Of a stretch of 64,000 bases of DNA, positions 37,476 to 46,148 are shown one piece after another. The notes beneath the pieces are model-generated. The model was given only the letters and a program-made list of their open reading frames with translations, was not told where the DNA came from and did no database searches. A program made the position numbers and the translations under genes. Position 1 is the first letter of the stretch; each line of letters starts with the position of its first letter. The stretch is taken from contig JAPPJO010000088.1 of the NCBI GenBank assembly GCA_028820325.1, forward strand, positions 329,046-393,045. Direction: 5' to 3'. The DNA comes from Gammaproteobacteria bacterium (GTDB lineage: Bacteria > Gemmatimonadota > Gemmatimonadetes > Longimicrobiales > Gaopeijiaceae).

Positions 37476-38900
37476 ATGAACATACTCACGCGTTATCTGA
37501 TCCGGGCGCACGTGGCGCCGTTCTTCTTCTCGCTCACCGTGCTCACCGGCCTCTTCTTTCTCAACCTGGTCGCCCTGCGGATGGGCGCGCTGATGGGCAA
37601 GGGACTGCCGTGGCAGGTCTATGCCGAGTTCATGCTTCTCTCGCTCCCCCACACGCTCGCGCTCACCATTCCCATGTCCGTGCTGGTTGCCGTGCTCTAC
37701 GCCTTCTCGGAGCTGGCGGAAGCCAACGAGATCACCGCGATGTCCGCGGGCGGCGTGCGCCCCGCCCGCGTTCTGGTTCCGATGCTCGCCGCGGGCACGA
37801 TCACGGCCGGCGTGGTCTTCGTGCTGCACGACCGGGTGCTCCCGGAGTCCAATCATCGTCTCAAGAACCTCATGGTCGACGTCCAGGGAAAGAGCCCCAC
37901 GTTCCGCCTGCGCGAGCAGGTGATCAACGAGATCCAGGCCGTGAACGGCGCCACTCGCTACTTCCTGCAGGCGCACAGCATCGACCCGCTTACCAACGAG
38001 CTCGAGGATGTCACCATCTTCGACGTTAGCGAATACGACCAATATCGCACCATCTATGCCAACCGGGGCACGATGGCGTTCGACGAGAGCGGCACCGATC
38101 TCTTTCTGACCCTCTTCGACGGCAATGCCTACGAGGTGAGCGACGTGCGGCCGTCCGGCTTCCGGCAACTGGCCTTCGCCCGGCAGATCATCCCCATGCG
38201 CGGCGTCGCGGACGTGCTGGAACGCAGCGACAGCGAGCAGCGCGGCGACCGCGAGATGTCCACGGCCATGCTGGCGGAGGAGGTGCGCAAGGCCCGCGAA
38301 GAGCTGGCTGAAGTGCGGCGCGCGAGCCTGGGGCGCTCCCGTGGCGCGCTGCGCGAAGCTCTGGGACTCGAGGCGGTGGAAGGCGAAGAGATCGACGATC
38401 TGCTGCCCCCAGGCGCGCTCGAAAGCCAGCGCCGCATCATCGGCGACCTGGGCCTGACCCCGCCGGACCAGCTCACCGAGGCGGTCACCGCCAACCTGCG
38501 CACCAACGCCGTGCGCGAGGAGGGACTGCTGCTCAATGTGAACCGCTACCGGGTGGAGTGGCACAAGAAGTGGGCGATCGCAACCGCCTGCTTCATCTTC
38601 GTGCTCGTGGGGGCCCCGCTCGCGATCCGCTTCCCCCGGGGCGGGCTCGGTACCGTGATTGTCCTCTCCGGCGCCATCTTCGCCATCTACTGGACGACCC
38701 TGATCGGAGGTGAGTCGCTCGCCGACCGGGGCCGCCTGGAGCCGAATGTGGCGATGTGGATCTCCAACGTCATCTTCCTGGCCGCCGGCGTGTGGCTGTC
38801 CTCGCGCATGGGACGCGCCGTGTCCGCGCCACGGGATTCGGGCCGGGGCGTCATCCGGCAACTGCTGGCGAACCGGGTGAGGGGGAGCGCGGACGCATGA
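37476..38900 (+). CDS. lptF: Lipopolysaccharide export permease LptF (YjgP/YjgQ family)
   Basis: A 474-residue inner-membrane permease subunit of the LPS export ABC machine. The N terminus MNILTRYLIRAHVAPFFFSLTVLTGLFFLNLVAL, the coupling-helix region SELAEANEITAMSAGGVRP and the C-terminal membrane helices are family hallmarks. It is about 100 residues longer than usual because of a hydrophilic, probably helical insert (roughly residues 247-355) before the third-last membrane segment. It overlaps lptG by 4 bp (ATGA). Confidence 0.88.
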   Translation: MNILTRYLIRAHVAPFFFSLTVLTGLFFLNLVALRMGALMGKGLPWQVYAEFMLLSLPHTLALTIPMSVLVAVLYAFSELAEANEITAMSAGGVRPARVLVPMLAAGTITAGVVFVLHDRVLPESNHRLKNLMVDVQGKSPTFRLREQVINEIQAVNGATRYFLQAHSIDPLTNELEDVTIFDVSEYDQYRTIYANRGTMAFDESGTDLFLTLFDGNAYEVSDVRPSGFRQLAFARQIIPMRGVADVLERSDSEQRGDREMSTAMLAEEVRKAREELAEVRRASLGRSRGALREALGLEAVEGEEIDDLLPPGALESQRRIIGDLGLTPPDQLTEAVTANLRTNAVREEGLLLNVNRYRVEWHKKWAIATACFIFVLVGAPLAIRFPRGGLGTVIVLSGAIFAIYWTTLIGGESLADRGRLEPNVAMWISNVIFLAAGVWLSSRMGRAVSAPRDSGRGVIRQLLANRVRGSADA

Positions 38901-40009
38901 GGCTCCTCGACCGGCTGGTCGCCGCCAGCTTCCTGCGCATATTCGTGGCCTTCGTGGCCGCCGTGCCGCTCCTTTTCGTGGTCGGCGACCTTACCGAGAA
39001 CATCGACGAATACCTCGACCGCGGGCTCCCGATGGTGGACGTCTTCCGGGCCTACGGATTCCAGATGCTGCAGTTCGTGTTCTGGTCCTTCCCGATGGCG
39101 ACGCTCATCGCGGCGGTCTTCACGATTCACGCCATGACCGTGCACCGGGAGATCGTGGCCGCCAAGGCGGGCGGCGTCTCCTTCCATCGCCTTGCGGTGC
39201 CGGCGCTGGCCCTGGGCGTCGCGCTCGCCGGGGTCTCGTTCTACATCAGCGACATCGTGCCCCGCGCCAATCGCGCCGCCTTCGACATCCTCGAGGAACG
39301 CAACTTCAGCCGCGACTGGCGCATCAACTTCGTGTACCAGACCGAGGACGGGCACAGCCTGTCGGTGCGCCGCCTGACCGTGATGGCCGGGGAGCTGCAG
39401 GATGTCGTGCTGGAACACCGCCCGGTCACCGCGGCGCCGGGCACGGGACCCTCCCTGCACGCGGTCGCGGACCGCGCGTACTTCAACGACCAATCGGGCT
39501 GGACATTCAGCGACGGATACATGCGCCGCCTGCTCCCGGATGCCCGCGAACAGACCTATCAGTTCGGCAGCATGAAGACGCGCGGGTTCTCGGAACGGCC
39601 CGATGAACTGCTCGAGGCATCCCGCACCGGCAACCGCATGTCCGACGCCCAGAACGACCGCCTGGCCCAGATGACGCGCGCGGACATCGACCGGCAGGTG
39701 GGGATCATCGAGCGCAGCGGGGGCAGCGCCTCCGAGTACCTCGTCGAGCGCGAACAGCGCGGCGCTCTCGCCCTCGCCACCTTCATCATGGTCCTCTTCG
39801 GCCTGCCCCTGGGGACCTCGTCCCAGCGCGGCAGCGCGGCCTACGGCGCCGGCGTGTCGATCGCCTCCATCACCCTGTACCTGATTCTCTTCCGGGTCCT
39901 GGGCGCGGCGGCGGGCGCGGGTGTCCTGTCACCCACCATCGCGGCCTGGACCCCCAACGCGGTGTTCCTGGCGATGGGCGCGTTTCTGATGGTTCGGGTG
40001 CGAACGTAG
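38897..40009 (+). CDS. lptG: Lipopolysaccharide export permease LptG (YjgP/YjgQ family)
   Basis: A 370-residue permease, partner of the preceding gene. N-terminal MRLLDRLVAASFLRIFVAFVAAVPLLFVVGDLTENIDEYL, two further membrane helices with the cytoplasmic coupling segment HAMTVHREIVAAKAGGVSFHRL, a periplasmic jellyroll domain, and C-terminal membrane helices (ALALATFIMVLFGLPLG...). The ATG at 38897 overlaps the lptF stop. LptF versus LptG naming is by order only. The ATPase LptB is not in the window. Confidence 0.87.
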   Translation: MRLLDRLVAASFLRIFVAFVAAVPLLFVVGDLTENIDEYLDRGLPMVDVFRAYGFQMLQFVFWSFPMATLIAAVFTIHAMTVHREIVAAKAGGVSFHRLAVPALALGVALAGVSFYISDIVPRANRAAFDILEERNFSRDWRINFVYQTEDGHSLSVRRLTVMAGELQDVVLEHRPVTAAPGTGPSLHAVADRAYFNDQSGWTFSDGYMRRLLPDAREQTYQFGSMKTRGFSERPDELLEASRTGNRMSDAQNDRLAQMTRADIDRQVGIIERSGGSASEYLVEREQRGALALATFIMVLFGLPLGTSSQRGSAAYGAGVSIASITLYLILFRVLGAAAGAGVLSPTIAAWTPNAVFLAMGAFLMVRVRT

Positions 40010-40015
40010 ACAAGC

Positions 40016-40081
40016 AGCCCCGGAAGGGTTGGGTCCCCCCCGGGGCTGGCGGATGTGCCTCCGGGCCGCAAACGGGCCCGG
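40016..40081. terminator. Two hairpins in the convergent gap after lptG
   Basis: AGCCCCGG (40016-40023) pairs with CCGGGGCT (40040-40047), and CCGGGCC (40061-40067) pairs with GGCCCGG (40075-40081). They fill the 77-bp gap between two convergent genes. No T-tract follows either, so the terminator call is weak. Confidence 0.35.
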
Positions 40082-40086
40082 CACAT

Positions 40087-42144
40087 TCAGCTGACCGGGC
40101 GCTCCTTCGGCAGGATCTTGACCGACCACAGCCCCGAGTTGATGTCGGCGAAGAAGACGTTGCCCTTCCAAGGCATCACGCCCCACGCCGCCGGCGCGTT
40201 GGGGATGTAGCCGAGCGGATCGTGCGCCTTGAAGACCGAGATCTCGCGTCCCTGGGTATAGAGGTTCCCCATCAGGTCGCCGGAGATGTCCACCATGCGG
40301 AGGCCGCCCTCGTAGTAGGCTTCATAGAGGATGTCGTCCTCGACCCACATGTTGTGGGTGCCGAACTCGGACACCTCGTAACGGGCCACCATCTCGGGTG
40401 ATTCGGGATCGGTGAAGTCCACGATCTGGATGTAGCCCGCGGTGGCGCGCGGATAGCCGCCCCTGCCCGTCTCGGGGTCGTACTGGATTCGGTGATCGGG
40501 GCCGGTTCCCGCCCAGGCGAGCCCCTCGCGGCCGACGATCTCGTCGCCGGCGATGAGATAGAACTTGCCCGTGGACTCCTGCAGGTAGGGGAACACGGCG
40601 TGCGTCTGACCCGAGGGAAGCGGGATGTTGGTCACGAAGACGGGGTTCTCGGGGGAGCCGCCCCAGCGCCCGTTGCCCACGTCGACCACGACGATGCCGT
40701 TCTCCCACTCCGCCGAGTAGGCGATGCCGTCGTGCACCCACACGTCGTGCACGCGGCTGTCCGGATGGTCGTATTCGCCCACGTAGCGCGGGTTGTAGAT
40801 GTCCGCCATGTCCAGGATGATGTACTTGTCGCCCGCAGACAGGACGAAGAGGTGCTCGTTGGTAGCGAACATGTTGTGCACGCCGCCGGTCACGCCCTCG
40901 TCCCAGGTTGAGGCGATGGTGGGGTGGGCGGGGTTGGCCAGGTCGAGAATCACGACGCCGTTGCGGCGGTTGGAGGCGCCTTCGCGCGAGATTACTCCGT
41001 AGCGGCCGTTGGGGGACGCCTTCACGTCGTTGGTAGTGCGCGCGTCGACGATGATGGAATCGGTCTTGACGATGTTGGCCGGGTCGGTGACGTCCCACAC
41101 GAAGGTGACGCCGTTCCCCATTTTGGAACCCGTTAGCGCATAGTCGCGCCCGTCGACCCCTTCCCAGATCCACAGGTCGGTGGTGAAGACGCGTGACTCG
41201 CGCCCCTGCCCCACGATTTCGAGCTCCTGAACGGCGCCCCGCCGGCTTACCCGCACCGATTCGCGCGCCGACAGATGGCCGGCGGTCGCAACCACGGTAT
41301 AGAGCCCCGGCCAGTCGGCCACGAAACGGCCGTCGTCGACCTGCCCCGGCCCGGCGGGCGCCACGATGCTGTCGTCGGGCATGTAGGCGAGCGACCAGGT
41401 GACCGGGGCGCCCGGCACCTCGTTGCCGGCGTCGTCCAGCACGGAGGCGGTGAACTGCACCACGTCGCCGGTGAGGAGGTCGCCTCCGCCGCCGGCGAGC
41501 TGGACGGACGTGGCCGGGAAGGCCTCCACGGTGCGCTCGACCGAACCCCGCACCCCCTCCACCATGGCCGTCACGGTGACGGGGCCGGGGCGGTGGGCGG
41601 TGACATTGCCGAAAGCGTCCACCGAGGCCACCTCGGTGTCGGATACCGACCAGGCGACCTCGGCGGTCGGGCGCGGCGACCCGTCCGCGTGCCGGGCGGT
41701 AGCCGCGTAGCGCACCGTCGTGCCGGCGTACAGCAGGTCGCCACCCGCCTGCACCTCGACGGTCGCCACCTCCGGCCAATCCACCACCACCGGAATCGTG
41801 AGCTGGGCCACCGGCGCTCCGCTGGCGGGCATCACCACCATCGCCTGCACGTCGTACTGGCCGGCCTCGAAGGCCTCGATGTTCCCGTCACGAATGCGCA
41901 GCGCCCGCCGCGGCGCGCTCACCCGGATCGGAATGTCCACCGCCGCGCCCGCGGCGTCGTAGGCGGTCACCACCAGCGGCACGACGTCCCCCACCCTGAG
42001 CGAAAGCTCGGCGGGCTCGGCCTCCAGCCGCGTGACCACGGTGGGATCGGGTTCCGGAGTCTGGGCGGCCAACTCCACCGCCGACGGGAGCGCGGGCGCC
42101 GTCAGGACGACGGCTGCCGGGAGAATGAGCCTGAAAGAACGCAT
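40087..42144 (-). CDS. Secreted Ig-like / LVIVD-repeat protein
   Basis: A 685-residue exported protein with a signal peptide (RLILPAAVVLTAPALPSAVELAAQ). The first half contains several bacterial Ig-like domains (for example VARLEAEPAELSLRVGDVVPLVVTAYDAAG-type and GSPRPTAEVAWSVSDTEVASVDAFGNVTAHRPGPVTVTA). The second half has LVIVD-type propeller repeats: VTFVWDVTDPANIVKTDSI, NGVVILDLANPAHPTIASTW, KYIILDMADIYNPRYVGEY, GYIQIVDFTDPESPEMVARYEVSE, GGLRMVDISGD. The ATG at 42144 is preceded by AGGAGG. The ligand or function is unknown; such proteins are common at the surface in this kind of genome. Confidence 0.82.
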   Translation of the reverse strand: MRSFRLILPAAVVLTAPALPSAVELAAQTPEPDPTVVTRLEAEPAELSLRVGDVVPLVVTAYDAAGAAVDIPIRVSAPRRALRIRDGNIEAFEAGQYDVQAMVVMPASGAPVAQLTIPVVVDWPEVATVEVQAGGDLLYAGTTVRYAATARHADGSPRPTAEVAWSVSDTEVASVDAFGNVTAHRPGPVTVTAMVEGVRGSVERTVEAFPATSVQLAGGGGDLLTGDVVQFTASVLDDAGNEVPGAPVTWSLAYMPDDSIVAPAGPGQVDDGRFVADWPGLYTVVATAGHLSARESVRVSRRGAVQELEIVGQGRESRVFTTDLWIWEGVDGRDYALTGSKMGNGVTFVWDVTDPANIVKTDSIIVDARTTNDVKASPNGRYGVISREGASNRRNGVVILDLANPAHPTIASTWDEGVTGGVHNMFATNEHLFVLSAGDKYIILDMADIYNPRYVGEYDHPDSRVHDVWVHDGIAYSAEWENGIVVVDVGNGRWGGSPENPVFVTNIPLPSGQTHAVFPYLQESTGKFYLIAGDEIVGREGLAWAGTGPDHRIQYDPETGRGGYPRATAGYIQIVDFTDPESPEMVARYEVSEFGTHNMWVEDDILYEAYYEGGLRMVDISGDLMGNLYTQGREISVFKAHDPLGYIPNAPAAWGVMPWKGNVFFADINSGLWSVKILPKERPVS

Positions 42145-42228
42145 GGGACCTCCTTGCTGCGGGCACGACATCCTTCAGCCGTCAGAATAGCGCGCGCGGG
42201 TGAGGTGCGGAAAGAGTCCGAGGGCCTG

Positions 42229-42534
42229 TCACCACCCGTCGCCGTCGATCAGGATCACCGGGGTGTACGTGATGACGCCCTCACCGTCTATCGTCGCCAG
42301 GAGCCTGCCGTCTTGCCAGAACTCGACTGTGTCGGTCTCGCTGACGAACGCGTGATACCGCATGAACGCGCCGGCGTATATGGTGCGTCCCCGGATCGCC
42401 GCCGCCTCGTCCGGCGTGACCTCGACACGCTGCACCGTGCCAGCAGGAACGATGCCTTCAAGACCATCGCCGCGCGCTGGCGTTGACGGGCCACAGCCAG
42501 CCACGAGCAGCATCAGCCACAAGTACCTGGTCAT
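42229..42534 (-). CDS. Small putative lipoprotein of unknown function
   Basis: A 101-residue protein with a lipoprotein signal (YLWLMLLVAGC, lipobox LVAGC). The rest has one short beta-rich domain (AGAFMRYHAFVSETDTVEFWQDGRLLATIDGEGVITYTPVILIDGDG). I do not recognise it. It lies 84 bp upstream of the Ig/LVIVD gene on the same strand and could be co-transcribed with it. Confidence 0.6.
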   Translation of the reverse strand: MTRYLWLMLLVAGCGPSTPARGDGLEGIVPAGTVQRVEVTPDEAAAIRGRTIYAGAFMRYHAFVSETDTVEFWQDGRLLATIDGEGVITYTPVILIDGDGW

Positions 42535-42918
42535 CGCTTGCCCCTGATGGAGCCGGATCGACGTTCTCCAGTGCCGACTGCCGCGCTATCGAGATGGTCG
42601 CCGTCGCGGGTGCCCGATTCGCCGTTCCAGGCTCGCAATCCACGACACCACGTTCGGCTCCGGTGCAGGTTCGCCGGCCAGCCTCCTCAGGTCAAGCATG
42701 ATGCCTCGCAGGCGTGGCTGGTGGCGCAGGGCGAGTGACGTCCTTCGACTGACGATTGGACGCTATGCCAATAACGATTGGACGCTGTGTCAGTAACGAT
42801 TAGACGCTATTCCCATAACGATTGGACGCTGCTAGATTCCGCTCTCGAAGCCACGCCCGCCGCGACTGGCAGGAGACCGTCGCGCCGGGGTGCCAGGCCA
42901 GCCGGCGGATGCACTGCC
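42535..42918. other. Divergent intergenic region with a 22-bp repeat array
   Basis: This 384-bp stretch lies between the small lipoprotein (minus) and the second DUF4143 ATPase (plus). It contains the four-unit 22-bp array at 42752-42839. The part from 42535 to 42750 holds nothing I can support; a 37-codon minus-strand frame there (42586-42699) slightly resembles a toxin fragment but was not accepted. Confidence 0.65.
42752..42839. repeat. Tandem array, four units of 22 bp
   Basis: Units start at 42752, 42774, 42796 and 42818, each beginning ACGATTGGACGCT (ACGATTAGACGCT in unit 3). Units 1-3 also share a CCAATA/CAGTA/CCCATA tail; unit 4 diverges after the first 13 bases. The period is two helical turns, and the array ends 79 bp before the ATG of the AAA/DUF4143 ATPase at 42919. 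A non-multiple-of-three period argues against it being coding. Confidence 0.8.
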
Positions 42919-44145
42919 ATGTTCCCACGCTACACCGCGCGTCTTGTCGGGGAGGCACTCGCCGACACGCCGGCCGTCTTCCTTCTCGGTGCCCGGCAGG
43001 TGGGCAAGACCACCCTGGTCAGGCGTCTCATCGACGAGAGCTGGGAATACATCACCTTCGACGATTCGGCTCAGGTTGAGGTGGCGCGCGCCGACCCGTT
43101 GGGCTTCATCCGCAACCTCCCCCCGAAGAGGATCGCGCTCGATGAAGTGCAGCGCGTTCCCGAAACTCTGCTGGCGATCAAGCAGGCAATCGACGAGCGG
43201 CGAACCGCCGGCCGATTCCTCCTGACGGGTTCAGCTAACGCGCTGGTGCTGCCCATCGTCTCCGACGCGCTGGTAGGAAGAATGGAGGCGGTCCGCCTGG
43301 CTACCCTGTCCGAATGCGAGATCGCCGGACGGGAGCCGTCCTTTCTCCGAAAGCTCCTGCGAGGCGAGACGCCGGCAGCGCGGGAACTCAGGATCCGGAA
43401 CCATCTGGCAAACCGCGTCGTCACGGGCTGCTTTCCGGAACCACTGTTGCGAGGCAGCGAGCGACGCATCCAGGCGTGGTACCAACAATACGCGAACACG
43501 CTGGTCCAAAGGGATCTGGACGATCTGGCACGGATCGAGCACCTCGAAGCGATGCCCAGGCTGCTGCAGCTCGTTGCCGTGCTTTCGGGACAACTGGTCA
43601 ATCTCACCGAACTCGGAGGACGGCTCGGCCTGAATCGGCTGACGGCCGGAAGGTACTTCGCCCTTCTGGAGCAACTCTTCCTGGTCGAGCGCCTGCCGGC
43701 CTGGCACTCGAACGAGTTCAAACGGCTGGTCAAGACGCCCAAGATGCACGCCGTCGACACCGGCATGACGTGCGCGTTGCGAGGGATGACACGGCGCAGG
43801 CTTCTCGCCCGTCCGGCGGACTTCGGTGCGCTGCTCGAGTCCTTCGTCTACAACGAACTCCGGAAGCAGGCGCTGTGGCTGGAAGACCCGGTCACGTTCC
43901 ATCACTATCGTGACAAGGACAAGGTCGAGGTGGACATCGTGGTCGAGAGCGCATCCGGGGGCTGCTTCGCCGTGGAGGTCAAGGCGGGCGCGACGCTCAC
44001 GTCCAGGGACTTTCTCGGCCTGAAACGTTTCCGCCGAGTTGCCGGGAAGCGATTCCGCATGGGTGTCCTGCTCTACGACGGAGATCACACCACGGCGTTC
44101 GGTGATGGGCTGTTCGCCGTGCCGACGGGTGCGCTGTGGAGTTGA
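42919..44145 (+). CDS. AAA ATPase with DUF4143 / PD-(D/E)XK-like C-terminal domain (second copy)
   Basis: A 408-residue member of the same family as the gene at 6030, though well diverged from it. MFPRYTARLVGEALADTPAVFLLGARQVGKTTLVRRLI carries the Walker A motif GARQVGKTT; KRIALDEVQRVPE is Walker B and RFLLTGSANAL the sensor segment. The middle has winged-helix features (LTELGGRLGLNRLTAGRYFALLEQLFLVERLPAW), and the C terminus has FESFVYNELRKQ-type DUF4143 sequence (LLESFVYNELRKQ) and VEVDIVVE...FAVEVKAG, a PD-(D/E)XK-like pattern. The M20 amidohydrolase gene starts 10 bp downstream. Function is unknown. Confidence 0.87.
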   Translation: MFPRYTARLVGEALADTPAVFLLGARQVGKTTLVRRLIDESWEYITFDDSAQVEVARADPLGFIRNLPPKRIALDEVQRVPETLLAIKQAIDERRTAGRFLLTGSANALVLPIVSDALVGRMEAVRLATLSECEIAGREPSFLRKLLRGETPAARELRIRNHLANRVVTGCFPEPLLRGSERRIQAWYQQYANTLVQRDLDDLARIEHLEAMPRLLQLVAVLSGQLVNLTELGGRLGLNRLTAGRYFALLEQLFLVERLPAWHSNEFKRLVKTPKMHAVDTGMTCALRGMTRRRLLARPADFGALLESFVYNELRKQALWLEDPVTFHHYRDKDKVEVDIVVESASGGCFAVEVKAGATLTSRDFLGLKRFRRVAGKRFRMGVLLYDGDHTTAFGDGLFAVPTGALWS

Positions 44146-44155
44146 GAGGCATCCC

Positions 44156-45475
44156 ATGACCCCACCCACCGCCGACCTCACCCCCACCGAAGCCCGCGTG
44201 CTGGCCGCCATCGACATGGACGGGCTGCTCGACACCATCTCGCGGCTGGTGGCGATTCCCACCGACCAGGGCCGGGAGACGCCCGCGCAGGAACGGATGG
44301 CGGAGTGGATGGCCCAGGCGGGCATGAACGTGGATGTCTGGGAAATCGACTTCGACGAACTGGCCGCGCACCCCCGCTTCAGCATCGAGATCGAGCGCGG
44401 ACGATCGCTGGGGGTGGTGGGGTCGCTCGGGGGCGGGGACGGCTCGCTCAGGGGCATCGATCGGCGGGGCAGCCGAAGCTCCGGCCGTTCGCTCATCCTC
44501 AACGGCCACATCGACGTCGTTCCCGCGGGAGACGTGTCCCGGTGGACGGTCCCTCCCTGGCAGGGCACCATCCGCGACGGCAACCTGGTGGGCCGCGGCG
44601 CGCTGGACATGAAGGGGGCGCTCTGCTGCGGGCTGTACGCGGCCCGAGCGATCGCGGACGCCGGGGTGGAACTGGACGGGCAGCTCCTGCTCCAGAGCGT
44701 GATCGCCGAGGAAGACGGAGGCGCGGGCACCCTGGCCGCCATCCAGCGCGGCTACACCGCCGACGGCGCAGTGGTCATCGAACCCACCCGCCTTTCCCTC
44801 GCGCCCGCGCAGGGAGGCGCCCTCAACTTCCGCATCCACGTCAGGGGACGCTCCGCACACGGTGCCCTGCGCACCGAGGGCGTCAGCGCCATCGACGGCT
44901 TCATCCCCATCTACCGGGCACTGCAGGCGCTCGAGGCGCGGCGCAACTCAGGGGTAGCGGACCCGCTCTTCGCCCACTACGAGGTGCCCTTCCCCCTCTG
45001 CGTGGGAACGGTACGAGCGGGTGAGTGGGCCTCGAACGTGCCGGAGAGCCTCTGCTTCGAGGGCCGTTACGGCGTGGCCGTGGGGGAAGAACCCACCGAG
45101 GCGCAGGCGATGTTCGAGGAGGCGGTCGCCGCCGCGGCGCGATCGGACCCCTGGCTGGAACGATATCCGCCGGAGGTGGAGTGGTGGGGCGGGCAGTTCC
45201 ATCCGGCGGCCACGGATCCATCGGACCCGATCGTGCGCACGGTCGCGGACGCCTTCCGGGACATCGAGGGACGCGAGCCCCGCATCGAGGGGATGCCCTA
45301 CGGGGCCGACATGCAACTGCTGGTGAACGTGGGACACACCCCCACGGTGATGTTCGGCCCCGGGGACGTGCGCAACGCCCATCGTCCAGACGAATGGGTG
45401 CCGATCTCCGAACTCGAAACCGTCACGCGAACCCTCGCCCTGACGGCGCTGCGTTTCTGCGGGCACGGGGGCTGA
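44156..45475 (+). CDS. M20-family metallo-amidohydrolase (ArgE/DapE-like)
   Basis: A 439-residue zinc peptidase-fold enzyme. Metal-site motifs are SLILNGHIDVVPAGD (His, Asp), VGRGALDMKGALCCG (Asp) and SVIAEEDGGAGTL (Glu-Glu, catalytic base and ligand); the dimerisation domain contains RIHVRGRSAHGALRTEGVSAIDG. Substrates in this group are N-acyl amino acids or small peptides (acetylornithine deacetylase, succinyl-diaminopimelate desuccinylase); the exact one cannot be read. No signal peptide, so it is cytoplasmic. It follows the DUF4143 ATPase closely and is convergent with the flavin reductase. Confidence 0.85.
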   Translation: MTPPTADLTPTEARVLAAIDMDGLLDTISRLVAIPTDQGRETPAQERMAEWMAQAGMNVDVWEIDFDELAAHPRFSIEIERGRSLGVVGSLGGGDGSLRGIDRRGSRSSGRSLILNGHIDVVPAGDVSRWTVPPWQGTIRDGNLVGRGALDMKGALCCGLYAARAIADAGVELDGQLLLQSVIAEEDGGAGTLAAIQRGYTADGAVVIEPTRLSLAPAQGGALNFRIHVRGRSAHGALRTEGVSAIDGFIPIYRALQALEARRNSGVADPLFAHYEVPFPLCVGTVRAGEWASNVPESLCFEGRYGVAVGEEPTEAQAMFEEAVAAAARSDPWLERYPPEVEWWGGQFHPAATDPSDPIVRTVADAFRDIEGREPRIEGMPYGADMQLLVNVGHTPTVMFGPGDVRNAHRPDEWVPISELETVTRTLALTALRFCGHGG

Positions 45476-45476
45476 C

Positions 45477-45500
45477 AGCCCGGAAGCCGACGCTCGGGCT
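45477..45500. terminator. Short hairpin between convergent genes
   Basis: AGCCCG (45477-45482) and CGGGCT (45495-45500) could form a 6-bp stem with a 12-base loop just after the M20 gene stop. There is no T-tract, so this is only a candidate terminator. Confidence 0.28.
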
Positions 45501-45532
45501 TCACCGGCTGGCGCCGACCGATTCGGTGTCGC

Positions 45533-46105
45533 TCAGCCCTTCTCCAGATCGATCGCCGCCCCGATCGCCCTCGTGTACCATTCGAGGGTCTCGATGAAGC
45601 CGGCGAACGCCTTCTCGTACCTCTCCTCTCGCGGCGTCCCGTCGTCGCCGAAGCTTCGGCCCACGGTCGTGACGGCCATGTGCGCCACCGGGAGGGCCTT
45701 GAGGCGAAGGAAGAGGAGCTGCAGATGGTTGTGGACCTGGACACCGCCGAACGCGCCAGCCGAGAGCGTGACGATCCCCACCGGCTTCCGCTCCCACTCG
45801 CCATAGATGTAGTCGAGCGCGTTCTTGAGAACCCCGGGCATGGAGCCATTGTACTCGGGACTGACGATCACCACGGCGTCAGCCTCGCGGATCGCTTCCG
45901 AGAACGGGACCAGTCCGGGCGGCGGATCGTCTCGACGGTAGAGCCGCTCCTCCATGATCGGGAGGTCGAAGTCGGCAAGGTCGAGAAGTGGGGCCTCGGC
46001 CCCGGCGCGCCGCAGCCGGTCGCTGGCGAATCGCGCCACCTTGATCGACTGGCGGCCCCTGCGCACGGAGCCCACGAGTACGGGGATTCGCAGCGGGTCG
46101 TTCAT
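45533..46105 (-). CDS. NADPH-dependent FMN reductase family protein
   Basis: A 190-residue flavodoxin-fold oxidoreductase. PVLVGSVRRGRQSIKVA binds the FMN phosphate, and VVIVSPEYNGSMPGVLKNALDYIYGEW is the family signature (SPEYN...KNALD). Members reduce FMN, quinones or azo compounds; the natural substrate here is unknown. It lies 43 bp after the proline-racemase-like gene on the same strand and may be co-transcribed. Confidence 0.86.
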   Translation of the reverse strand: MNDPLRIPVLVGSVRRGRQSIKVARFASDRLRRAGAEAPLLDLADFDLPIMEERLYRRDDPPPGLVPFSEAIREADAVVIVSPEYNGSMPGVLKNALDYIYGEWERKPVGIVTLSAGAFGGVQVHNHLQLLFLRLKALPVAHMAVTTVGRSFGDDGTPREERYEKAFAGFIETLEWYTRAIGAAIDLEKG

Positions 46106-46148
46106 GAGGCGGCCTCCGGCCGGATGCAGGATTTCGGGGTCGAATGTC

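Noticed and set aside
37470..38861. A long minus-strand open frame opposite lptF
   Set aside because: It covers lptF, which has clear membrane helices and family motifs; the antisense product is His/Gly-rich low-complexity sequence.
42586..42699. A 37-codon minus-strand frame with a segment like a PIN-domain toxin (LRRLAGEPAPEPNVVSWIASLE)
   Set aside because: The resemblance to the VapC N-terminal region is short, the expected LDTN start is missing and the frame ends at once; it could be a toxin remnant but cannot be supported.
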